This document shows, piece after piece, positions 27,722 to 35,123 of a stretch of 64,000 bases of DNA; position 1 is the first letter of the stretch, and the number at the start of each line of letters is the position of its first letter. The notes beneath the pieces are model-generated. The model saw nothing but the letters and a program-made list of their open reading frames with translations. It was not told where the DNA came from and did not search any database. The translations under genes were made by a program, and so were the position numbers. This stretch comes from DATKJY01 sp964540105 (GTDB lineage: Bacteria > Zixibacteria > MSB-5A5 > GN15 > FEB-12): NCBI GenBank assembly GCA_964540105.1, contig CAZILL010000003.1, positions 248,001 to 312,000 on the forward strand. Reading direction: 5' to 3'.

Positions 27722-28630
27722 ATGCTTCAGAAAGGGATTGTCAATCGGTTCTTCAGAAACCATACTGAGGCCGTGAGCAGAAAATCCCTCACTGTTCCTC
27801 TTTCGGATTCGACCGTTTTCGTCGCGTTTGACACTGAAACCACAGGCCTCTGGGCTCCGACGAATCGTATTCTCGAAGTAGGCGCAGTCAGGTTCTCGCT
27901 CGCCGGTCCGTCCTTTGAGTCGTTCCACGAACTTGTTAACCCTCAATGTCACATTCCCAAGGAGGTCATTCCCATTCACGGCATCACCGACGCCATGGTT
28001 GCAGATGCCAGGCTGGCGCATGAAGTCCTGCCTGACTTCATTGCCTTTTGCGGAACCGAGAGGGTGCTCATAGCCCACAACGCTCCCTTTGATATGTCGT
28101 TTCTCTCATGCGAGTTCGCTCGGGCTGGACTACCGCTGCCGCCTAATCCGATCCTCGATACCGTAAGCCTGTGTCAACGGGTCTTCCCCGGACTTCAATC
28201 CTATTCCCTGGAGTCACTCTCAAGGCAATTTCTTCAAATTCCTTCTCAGAAACACCGCGCGCTTGCCGATGCAGAACTCGTCCGCCAATTATTCCTCACC
28301 TGCGCTGCGAAGATCATCTCGGGAACTCCCGGGGTTGAACTCAGCGCTGCTCTCCCTGTGCTCCATCTTCAACCCTGGCAGGCCGAGACGATCAATCTGC
28401 CGAATCGCTATTCGGACATCGCTGCTGCCATCGCGAGCCACTTATACTTGGAAGTTGAATACCATGCCCAAGGAAAGACTCCTCACACAAGAACCGTGCT
28501 GCCACGCAGACTCTACAGCCAGCGAGGAGTACTATATCTCGTGGCACATTGCCAGCTGGCCGAGGAGGAACGCACCTTTCGCCTCGACCGCATTAAGAGC
28601 TTTCGTGTCGTGAGAGGGGAATCAAAATAA
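27722..28630 (+). CDS. DnaQ-type 3'-5' exonuclease fused to a WYL domain
   Basis: Residues about 31-195 are a DEDDh exonuclease: Asp37 and Glu39 in FDTETTG, Asp124 in AHNAPFD, and His178/Asp183 in KHRALADAE. This domain resembles the DNA polymerase III epsilon proofreading subunit. Residues about 240-297 (LYLEVEYHAQGK, TVLPRRLYSQRGVLYLVAH, RTFRLDRIKSF) match the WYL ligand-sensing domain usually found in transcription regulators and CRISPR/defence proteins. The start is uncertain since no good ribosome site precedes 27722. It is transcribed alone and ends in a shared hairpin. Confidence 0.87.
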   Translation: MLQKGIVNRFFRNHTEAVSRKSLTVPLSDSTVFVAFDTETTGLWAPTNRILEVGAVRFSLAGPSFESFHELVNPQCHIPKEVIPIHGITDAMVADARLAHEVLPDFIAFCGTERVLIAHNAPFDMSFLSCEFARAGLPLPPNPILDTVSLCQRVFPGLQSYSLESLSRQFLQIPSQKHRALADAELVRQLFLTCAAKIISGTPGVELSAALPVLHLQPWQAETINLPNRYSDIAAAIASHLYLEVEYHAQGKTPHTRTVLPRRLYSQRGVLYLVAHCQLAEEERTFRLDRIKSFRVVRGESK

Positions 28631-28657
28631 CAGCCCCGCGCGTTAGGCGGGGCTGTT
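28622..28657 (-). terminator. Terminator of the tRNA-Ala gene (hairpin shared with exonuclease stop)
   Basis: AACAGCCCCGC (28629-28639) and GCGGGGCTGTT (28647-28657) form a perfect 11-bp stem with 7-base loop. On the minus strand it is followed by ATTTTGATT and lies 11 bp past the tRNA, so it ends the tRNA transcript. It also overlaps the plus-strand exonuclease stop and may work in both directions. Confidence 0.75.
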
Positions 28658-28668
28658 ACGAAATTTTG

Positions 28669-28741
28669 TGGAGCCAGGGAGGATCGAACTCCCGACCTCT
28701 TGACTGCCAGTCAAGCGCTCTCCCAGCTGAGCTATGGCCCC
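28669..28741 (-). tRNA. tRNA-Ala (anticodon GGC)
   Basis: 73 nt. Acceptor GGGGCCA pairs with TGGCTCC (one G-U), D arm GCTCAGCTGGGAGAGC, anticodon stem CTTGA/TCAAG around CTGGCAG, giving GGC, and T arm with GTTCGATCC. The 3' CCA is not encoded. All stems pair, so it is probably functional. Confidence 0.96.
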
Positions 28742-28760
28742 TGATCATAGAACGGTTATC

Positions 28761-30182
28761 TTATGAATTCGTCCGCCCAAAGTCAACTTCTTTGTTCGTC
28801 CCGTTCCCACGGATGAGACAGAACAGAACCCCGAAGAGAGCTAACCACGTGGCAACATGGATTACCGGACGATAACTTGCGACAAAGACGAGCTTGGGGT
28901 CTCCCAGCGCTGCGTTCTGTTTTTCAAAATAGGAGAACAGAGCTGTCGACAACCCGATCCCGACCGACATACCGATATTCCTGTTCGTGGCAAGAATTCC
29001 CGACGTAATTGCTCTCTGTCCCGCTGTGACCGACCCCATCAGGGCAGACGAATTTGGGGTGCTGAATAGCCCAATCCCTATGCCTGTGAACACCAGTGAT
29101 CCAAAGACATATCCGTCAGTTGAACCAACATCAAGCTCCCCGAGCCTGTACAAGCCAAAGGCGGTCATAAGCATCCCGGCCGTCGTCAGCAATCGATAAC
29201 CGATCCGGTCAGACAGTCTCCCCGCGAGGGGTGATAAAATAAACATGAGCACGGGCAAGATGATCAGGTACAGGCCAACATGCTTTGGCTCGAATCCCTT
29301 TACCCGTTCCAGATAAAACGGTATCAGAATGAAGACTCCCGACGATGCGATGAAGTGCGCAGATTGCGCCAAAATCGACGTCGTAAATTGGCGGTTCCTG
29401 AAAATCCCAAGACCTATCAACGCCTGCTCTGGTTTGGATTCGATGAAGACGAACAGAGCCAGACAGGCCGCAGAGAATATCGCCAAACCCCACACTCGCG
29501 GATCGGACAACGAGTGATTGTCAATGAGCTTCAGGGCGAAGATCCCCGTCACCAGAGTGAGCGAAATCGCTACCGCTCCCGGAACGGGTACTTTGCGCCC
29601 GTGACTCGGCACCGGTAAGAGCTTGAAATAGCGATACACAAGATAGAGACCGAAGATCGCAATCGGAAAATTGATCAGGAAGATCGACCGCCAGGAAAAG
29701 AGACTCAGCAAAAATCCTCCCACCGGCGGTCCGATCATAAACCCGGCGGCTACCATCATGACCATCATGCCTATCCCCTTCCCTCGCTCGTTGGGCGGAA
29801 ACACGGCTGAGACCATTCCCGGGCCGATGGCAGCGAACATGGCGGTTCCGACAGCCTGAACCACGCGTCCAAGAATCAGCCCGTAGATCGTCCAGCTGGT
29901 GGCGCAGATCAGGGATCCGAAGAAGAAAAAGATGTAACCGAACTTGTAGGCAAACGCGTACCCCTTGGTCTCTGTCCAGGCCCCGAAGGCAAGCATCAGC
30001 GATATTAGGGTCAATGAATAGGACAACACAACCCAGGCGACAACATCGACCGAGCAATTGAGGCTCTCAGAGATAGTAGGAAGGGCCACGTTCAGGATCG
30101 AGCCATCAAAGGTCGCCATGAAGGTCCCCAAGGCCCCGACAGTGAAAAATCTATAACGATGAGACTGAAGAGAGCTATCCAC
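28761..30182 (-). CDS. MFS transporter, DHA2 (14-TMS) drug-exporter type
   Basis: Proton-driven efflux permease of the inner membrane. FMATFDGSILNVALPTI in the first helix and GRVVQAVGTAMFAAIGPGM with PPNERGKGIG are typical of the EmrB/QacA-like group, and about 14 hydrophobic segments follow. The frame is open to 30359, which would overlap the divergent sigma gene. GTG at 30182, preceded by AGGAAAGTA, gives a normal short N-terminus (473 aa) and leaves 161 bp for divergent promoters. Substrate unknown. Confidence 0.85.
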   Translation of the reverse strand: MDSSLQSHRYRFFTVGALGTFMATFDGSILNVALPTISESLNCSVDVVAWVVLSYSLTLISLMLAFGAWTETKGYAFAYKFGYIFFFFGSLICATSWTIYGLILGRVVQAVGTAMFAAIGPGMVSAVFPPNERGKGIGMMVMMVAAGFMIGPPVGGFLLSLFSWRSIFLINFPIAIFGLYLVYRYFKLLPVPSHGRKVPVPGAVAISLTLVTGIFALKLIDNHSLSDPRVWGLAIFSAACLALFVFIESKPEQALIGLGIFRNRQFTTSILAQSAHFIASSGVFILIPFYLERVKGFEPKHVGLYLIILPVLMFILSPLAGRLSDRIGYRLLTTAGMLMTAFGLYRLGELDVGSTDGYVFGSLVFTGIGIGLFSTPNSSALMGSVTAGQRAITSGILATNRNIGMSVGIGLSTALFSYFEKQNAALGDPKLVFVASYRPVIHVATWLALFGVLFCLIRGNGTNKEVDFGRTNS

Positions 30183-30222
30183 TACTTTCCTGCTGTCCGC
30201 TAAGTCGTTGTGCAAAAAAAGA

Positions 30223-30250
30223 TTGACAACCTGACCGGTAAGCATAAGCT
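30223..30250 (+). promoter_or_regulatory. Putative promoter of the ECF sigma operon
   Basis: TTGACA (30223-30228) and TAAGCT (30245-30250) are 16 bp apart, leading to the sigma gene about 90 bp downstream. The -10 is a weak match, and no GGAAC-type ECF autoregulatory promoter is evident. Confidence 0.35.
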
Positions 30251-30343
30251 TGACGCCATGGCCCGTCAATCGATTTCTGTCAGCTTGAACATTTTCATCA
30301 AATATTCGTCTAAGCAGTATGGAAACTGTACCGCCGGCGAGGT

Positions 30344-30919
30344 ATGAAACGAACAACACCGGAGCTTCTGGAGAGTTTTGTCGGCGGCGATCGTCACGCG
30401 TTCGCTGAGCTTGTTCAGCTGTACCAAAGGAAGGTGTATTCAGTTGCTTTTCGCTTATTGGGAAACCATTTGGACGCCGATGAGGTCGTCCAGGAGACTT
30501 TTGTTCGCGTCCATAGGAAGCAAAAGGAGTTAGTTCATGTAGCCAGCTTTGCCTCGTTTGTCGTGCGGATTGCGACCAACTACGCTATCGACCTTCTTCG
30601 AAAGCGAAAGGGACACGCGAGCATCGGAGACAGCCTTGACCTGCTTCCCGGAAGCATCCAAGTGGAATTGTCACGGCGCGTTCGCACCCCCGGCGAGTTA
30701 TTCGAGGACAAAGCTATTATGAAGGAGATCACGCACGCGCTGGATCAGTTGCCGCCGAGGCAGAAGATGACCGCGATCTTGCATGACATCGAAGGGTACA
30801 CCAAGCCCGAGATTGCGTACATCCTCGGTTGTCCGGAGGCCACGGTCCGCTCGAATCTCCACATCGCACGTACCAAATTGCGAAAACTATTGACCAGGCG
30901 ACTCAACGCAAAGGAGTAA
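30344..30919 (+). CDS. ECF RNA polymerase sigma factor
   Basis: 191 aa with region 2 (LVQLYQRKVYSVAFRLLGNH, DADEVVQETFVRVHR) and region 4 (LDQLPPRQKMTAILHDIEGY, IAYILGCPEATVRSNLHIAR), and no region 3. Such sigma factors are held by an anti-sigma until an envelope or redox signal. The anti-sigma gene follows 2 bp later and an unknown lipoprotein after that, a classical signalling unit. The divergent MFS exporter may be a target. Confidence 0.94.
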   Translation: MKRTTPELLESFVGGDRHAFAELVQLYQRKVYSVAFRLLGNHLDADEVVQETFVRVHRKQKELVHVASFASFVVRIATNYAIDLLRKRKGHASIGDSLDLLPGSIQVELSRRVRTPGELFEDKAIMKEITHALDQLPPRQKMTAILHDIEGYTKPEIAYILGCPEATVRSNLHIARTKLRKLLTRRLNAKE

Positions 30920-30921
30920 CA

Positions 30922-31503
30922 ATGACCTGCCGCTTTGCCCTGTCGCTCTTGGCAGACTATATCGACAATGAGTTGCTCGCGGCTGACACCGAGCAGCTCC
31001 GAAATCATCTGAACACCTGCCCGGACTGTCGCGCCGAGTACGAGAACAGCGTCCGACTGAAGGAGCTTCTCGGGCAGATGCCCGAAGCCGATCCCGGAAC
31101 CCGATACTGGGAGGACGTTACCCCGATCATATTGGCCAAAACCACCGAGAGTGTGCAGCCTGAACGAACCCGGTCGGCTGTCAGCACTGTGTCTCCTCAA
31201 TTACGACAATCATTCACGCGTGCTTTGATCACTTGCGCTGTCTCTTTAACACTCCTATTTTCTGCCGTGATGATAGGCAGGCAGTACCGCCCAATTCGAT
31301 CGGAAAGTTCCCGAGCCAGAGAGCCAATCCTCGTGGCCGCCTCGATGCATAGCTACCTGGGCTCGGATCGAAAGGCTATCATGACCGTCGCCGAGGAACA
31401 GAATATCAATCTCGGCGCCCTTCTGGTCGCTCCTCCGAGCTCACTCGGACGATTTGCCAGTCTATATTCCTTTCCTGTGACCCACCCCCTTCGAAGACGG
31501 TAG
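30922..31503 (+). CDS. Transmembrane anti-sigma factor with zinc-binding ZAS motif
   Basis: Starts at ATG 30922, five bases after AAGGAG. The N-terminal cytosolic domain has His29-x3-Cys33-x2-Cys36 (NHLNTCPDC), the zinc anti-sigma signature. One membrane helix lies around 100-118 (LITCAVSLTLLFSAVMIG). The 75-residue periplasmic part has no recognised domain. It presumably binds the sigma factor encoded immediately upstream. Confidence 0.9.
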   Translation: MTCRFALSLLADYIDNELLAADTEQLRNHLNTCPDCRAEYENSVRLKELLGQMPEADPGTRYWEDVTPIILAKTTESVQPERTRSAVSTVSPQLRQSFTRALITCAVSLTLLFSAVMIGRQYRPIRSESSRAREPILVAASMHSYLGSDRKAIMTVAEEQNINLGALLVAPPSSLGRFASLYSFPVTHPLRRR

Positions 31504-31512
31504 TCGGAGCCA

Positions 31513-32364
31513 ATGATCATGAACAAGACGCCTCACCGAATCACCCTGATCACAGCCACGATCGCCCTTCTATTCTGTGGTTGTAACTCAGTCGAAAGAC
31601 AGGTCATGTTGCGATATAAGTTCGATTCCGGACTCAAAATGACCTACGACCAGGCCACAAAGCGAAGCTTCAAAGTCATGGAAGGGGACTCTGTTATTAC
31701 CCGTGGAAATACCGAGATCGCCATCCGGATCGAGCAAACAGTGCGCCGTGTGCTCCCCGACTCAACCGCGGAGATTCAGGAACGTGACAGCTGGGATTAC
31801 GTTGCCCCATCCGAAAAGGACTCCTCAGTTGTTGACACCGTCAAGGGGAAGCGGGAGCTTGTCATCTTCATCAAACCGAACGGCAAGGTCATCGACATCG
31901 AATTCTCCCCGGAAATCGATAGCGCAACAGCTGGGTACATTGAGGACTTCTACCAGCAGGGGGCGCCCGTATTTCCCGCTCAGCTGGTCAAGGTCGGAAC
32001 CAAGTGGACCCAATCCACCAACGTGACTATAGACAGTCAGCCAACTCAGGCTTCCACCTCGTTCGAGCTGACTGGGTTTGGTGATCGACTCGGATACGAA
32101 TGCGCGGCAGTGTCCTACAAGGGGAATCTGATCATTCCTGTCAAGGAGATCTCCTCAGATTCTGCTCGGCGCTCGGGCGTCGACCGCATCGAATTGGCTG
32201 GAGTCATGCACTTCGCCCTCGCCGAGGGTCAGCTCATCGAGCAGACTGAACGCTGGGTTGTAGACGGTGAGCGTCAGAAGCTAAGAGCGGGTAAGATGAT
32301 CAGATATCGAGTCTCGCTCGACATGAGTTCTACGGTGACACTGAAGGAACGTAAGAAGGTCTGA
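31513..32364 (+). CDS. Predicted lipoprotein of unknown function, in the ECF sigma operon
   Basis: The N-terminus ALLFCGCNS is a lipobox-like signal with acylated Cys near residue 24 (22 if the second ATG at 31519, better spaced from GGAG, is used). The rest, about 260 residues, is rich in beta-strand patterns and alternating charged residues and I do not recognise a family. It follows the anti-sigma gene by 9 bp, so it may sense or respond to the same envelope signal. This is inference from position only. Confidence 0.8.
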   Translation: MIMNKTPHRITLITATIALLFCGCNSVERQVMLRYKFDSGLKMTYDQATKRSFKVMEGDSVITRGNTEIAIRIEQTVRRVLPDSTAEIQERDSWDYVAPSEKDSSVVDTVKGKRELVIFIKPNGKVIDIEFSPEIDSATAGYIEDFYQQGAPVFPAQLVKVGTKWTQSTNVTIDSQPTQASTSFELTGFGDRLGYECAAVSYKGNLIIPVKEISSDSARRSGVDRIELAGVMHFALAEGQLIEQTERWVVDGERQKLRAGKMIRYRVSLDMSSTVTLKERKKV

Positions 32365-32432
32365 CACCTTCATTCGATCTCCATTGTCACCTTTTTGTTT
32401 ACAGACTGCTGGCACTTTCCTACTTTCAATTC

Positions 32433-33611
32433 ATGAACTTCAAGCGAGTGATCCTCGTCGTTCTCGACGCGTGTGGCGTTGGTGCACTCCCTGACGCCTC
32501 AGGGTACGGCGACTCCGGCGCGGCAACCCTTCCCAATGTCGCTCGTTCTGTCAAAGGGCTATGCATGCCGCACATGGAGAGGCTCGGCTTGGGAAACATA
32601 GTCGCGATCGAAGGAATTCCGTCAACCCCGAAACCGCTTGCATCGTATGGGAAGATGGCCGAACAATCTCCGGGCAAGGACTCTACAACCGGTCATTGGG
32701 AAATGGCGGGGGTGATATTAGATGAACCTTTTCCTCTCTTCCCGAATGGCTTTCCTGCAGAGCTGGTACGGGAATTCGAACGCCGCGCCCAGATCACGAC
32801 AATAGGCAACGTAGCTGCCAGCGGGACTGAGATCATTGACCGACTTGGGGAAGAGCATCTCATGACTGGGGCAGTGATCCTCTATACGTCAGCTGATTCC
32901 GTGTTTCAGCTGGCCGCACACGAAGATATCTTCCCGATTGAGCGGCAGTACAACATCTGTTCCATCGCGCGCGACATTCTGTCGGGTCCTTACAATGTTG
33001 GACGGGTGATAGCGCGCCCCTTTATCGGTTCGCCGGGTCACTTTGAGCGAACCACAAGACGCAAGGACTTCTCACGCCTCCCCCCCTCTGACACGATGCT
33101 CGACTTGATGGTGCGATCTGGTAGAAATGTCCTCGCGATCGGCAAGATCTATGACCTCTTCGCAGGACGCGGTATTACCGCTGCCGTCAAGACCACAAAC
33201 AACGCTGAGGTGATGGCAGCCCTACTGAAGAGCGTTCGGAATGACGACCAACACCAGCTCCTGTTCGCCAACTTGGTCGATTTCGACCAGCTCTGGGGGC
33301 ACCGCAACGACGAAACCAGCTTCGCTCGGGCTCTCGAGGAGTTCGACAGAGAGCTTGGCGTACTGCTCGACGCCCTGAGGGAGACCGACCTGCTGATCCT
33401 CACCGCGGACCACGGATGTGATCCAACCCTCAAACATTCAACTGACCACACCCGTGAGTATGTCCCGCTGCTGGTGTATGGCAGACAAGCCCGGAAAGGC
33501 GTGAATCTGGGAACACGTTCCACGTTCGCCGATCTCGGATCAACAATTGCCGATCTCTTCGATCTATCTGACTCCATGAGCGGCGTTTCATTCCTGAAAA
33601 GTATCAGGTAA
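32433..33611 (+). CDS. deoB: Phosphopentomutase
   Basis: Interconverts ribose/deoxyribose 1- and 5-phosphates in nucleoside salvage. It starts KRVILVVLDACGVGALPDA, has GKDSTTGHWEMAG with the phosphorylated-Thr region, GKIYDLFAGRG, and the metal site TADHGCDPT ... STDHTREYVPLL. At 392 aa it matches DeoB of the alkaline phosphatase superfamily. deoC follows 13 bp later, so products go directly to the aldolase step. Confidence 0.96.
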   Translation: MNFKRVILVVLDACGVGALPDASGYGDSGAATLPNVARSVKGLCMPHMERLGLGNIVAIEGIPSTPKPLASYGKMAEQSPGKDSTTGHWEMAGVILDEPFPLFPNGFPAELVREFERRAQITTIGNVAASGTEIIDRLGEEHLMTGAVILYTSADSVFQLAAHEDIFPIERQYNICSIARDILSGPYNVGRVIARPFIGSPGHFERTTRRKDFSRLPPSDTMLDLMVRSGRNVLAIGKIYDLFAGRGITAAVKTTNNAEVMAALLKSVRNDDQHQLLFANLVDFDQLWGHRNDETSFARALEEFDRELGVLLDALRETDLLILTADHGCDPTLKHSTDHTREYVPLLVYGRQARKGVNLGTRSTFADLGSTIADLFDLSDSMSGVSFLKSIR

Positions 33612-33624
33612 CACGCGAGTCACA

Positions 33625-34305
33625 ATGGTATCCCTTCTTCACCAGCTCAATCGCCGCTTCGATCACGCTTCGCTACACTCCGATGTCACCGAAGTTGCGA
33701 TCTTGACTCTCTGTTGGGAGGCAGTTGAATATGACTTCTACTCAGTCGCTGTCAATCCTGTCTGGGTCGAAACAGCCGTTGGAGCGTTGCGAGGTTCTCG
33801 TGTCAAGGTTCTGACTGTAGCCGGCTTTCCTCTTGGCGCCACCCGAACGAACATCAAAGTTGCCGAGGCGATGGCAGGAGTAGGGGACGGAGCCGCGGAG
33901 ATCGATATGGTCGCCAATATCGGTTTCTTATGCTCTAACCGATTCTTAGAGGTGGAATCCGAGATCGGCGAGTTGCGCAGCCATCTCCCTCAAGGCGTAC
34001 CACTCAAAGTAATCATTGAGGCTGGCAAACTGTCAGTTGTACAACAAGTCCACGCCACCAAGGCCGTTATCAACGGTGGGGCACAATTCGTCAAGACCTC
34101 CACGGGATTCTTCGGAGGCGCCAGTGTTGAGCAGGTTCGCACTCTCGTTGAGGCCGCGCGAGGTGAGATTGAAGTGAAAGCATCGGGGGGAATACGAACG
34201 CTCAGCGACTGCCGGGCTCTCCTCAGCGCCGGCGCTACCCGTCTCGGCTCCTCTTCGTCAGCTCAGATAATGAACGAGCTACTGGCCTCAACCACACCGC
34301 TCTGA
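33625..34305 (+). CDS. deoC: Deoxyribose-phosphate aldolase
   Basis: Class I aldolase splitting deoxyribose 5-phosphate to acetaldehyde and glyceraldehyde 3-phosphate. The Schiff-base Lys157 is in AQFVKTSTGF, with Asp94 (EIDMVANIG) and Lys185 (VKASGGIRT) as partners. Length 226 aa is normal. Forms a salvage pair with deoB. A new transcription unit probably begins downstream. Confidence 0.96.
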   Translation: MVSLLHQLNRRFDHASLHSDVTEVAILTLCWEAVEYDFYSVAVNPVWVETAVGALRGSRVKVLTVAGFPLGATRTNIKVAEAMAGVGDGAAEIDMVANIGFLCSNRFLEVESEIGELRSHLPQGVPLKVIIEAGKLSVVQQVHATKAVINGGAQFVKTSTGFFGGASVEQVRTLVEAARGEIEVKASGGIRTLSDCRALLSAGATRLGSSSSAQIMNELLASTTPL

Positions 34306-34344
34306 TACTCGCCGTTTCAATCTTTTCTTTAGGACCGAATTTCG

Positions 34345-34350
34345 TATATT
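34345..34350 (+). promoter_or_regulatory. Possible -10 box giving a leaderless transcript
   Basis: TATATT ends six bases before the ATG at 34357, and no Shine-Dalgarno sequence precedes that ATG. The spacing fits transcription starting at or next to the start codon. No convincing -35 is visible, so this is tentative. Confidence 0.35.
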
Positions 34351-34356
34351 TCTTTC

Positions 34357-34554
34357 ATGGGAACTTCTGAACGTCAAAATCAGCGCAGGCGCCCATTTGT
34401 GGGTGTTCACTTTCGCTGTTGCCAGATCTACAGTCGCATTTACCTGAACGTGCGAGAGACCGCCTTCGTTGGGTGGTGTCCCCGATGCACAAAAAAGACC
34501 GAAATCAAGATTTCCAGTTCAGGTTCCGCATCACGGTTCTTCTCGGCAGAGTAG
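34357..34554 (+). CDS. Small conserved Cys-rich (zinc-ribbon-like) protein
   Basis: 65 aa with FRCC near 19-22 and GWCPRC near 39-44, which could form a four-Cys metal site, then KKTEIKISSSGSASRFF. I recall similar short proteins as conserved hypotheticals in FCB genomes, without a known role. It lies 28 bp upstream of the archaemetzincin-like gene and on the same strand as the helicase, forming a likely three-gene unit. Confidence 0.75.
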   Translation: MGTSERQNQRRRPFVGVHFRCCQIYSRIYLNVRETAFVGWCPRCTKKTEIKISSSGSASRFFSAE

Positions 34555-34582
34555 GACCGACCGAGAGGATGAGGGCATACAG

Positions 34583-35116
34583 TTGAAATCCAAGGTTGTT
34601 GTCGTCCCGATGGGAGATGTCGATTTCATGATGGTCAATAAACTGGCCTCGAGTATCGGCCCGATCTTCAATCGCTCTGTGGACATTCTCAAGGGAATGA
34701 AAATGCCGACGGAAGCTCATAACGTAGTTCGGAACCAATACTATGCTCAGGTCCTTCTCTCCAAGATCGAGCGCACTAAGGCCAATAGCCGAGAGAAAGT
34801 GATTGCCGTCTGCGAGGAAGACCTTTATCTACCCGACGAGTCTTACGTGATGGCGTGCGTGGACCGGCTCTCGGGGACAGGAGTCATCTCGCTCTTTCGT
34901 ATCAGGCAGGAATTCTACGGACTTCCCGAAGATGAGAGCAAAGTGTATCCGCGCTTGTTTAAGGAGACCGTCCACCGTCTTGGCCATCTGTTTGATCTGA
35001 CTGAGTGCCGCAACCCGCGGTGTGTCAACTACTACAGCCAGATCATGCTTGACATTGACAACAAAGGAGAGAAGTTCTGTGATATCTGCAAACGACAACT
35101 CGTTGGCGCCGTGTGA
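34583..35116 (+). CDS. Archaemetzincin-like protein lacking catalytic residues (pseudo-protease)
   Basis: Archaemetzincins have HExxHxxGxxHCx4CxM...Cx2C with one catalytic and one structural zinc. Here the motif reads His131-Arg132-Leu-Gly-His135 ... Glu141-Cys142: the catalytic Glu is Arg, the Gly is Asp138 and the third His ligand is Glu141. The structural zinc set Cys142, Cys147, Cys166, Cys169 (ECRNPRC ... FCDIC) is kept. The start is TTG at 34583, eight bases after GAGG, giving 177 aa as in the family; the frame is open upstream into the preceding gene. The helicase gene follows 7 bp later. Confidence 0.85.
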   Translation: MKSKVVVVPMGDVDFMMVNKLASSIGPIFNRSVDILKGMKMPTEAHNVVRNQYYAQVLLSKIERTKANSREKVIAVCEEDLYLPDESYVMACVDRLSGTGVISLFRIRQEFYGLPEDESKVYPRLFKETVHRLGHLFDLTECRNPRCVNYYSQIMLDIDNKGEKFCDICKRQLVGAV

Positions 35117-35123
35117 ATGACCA

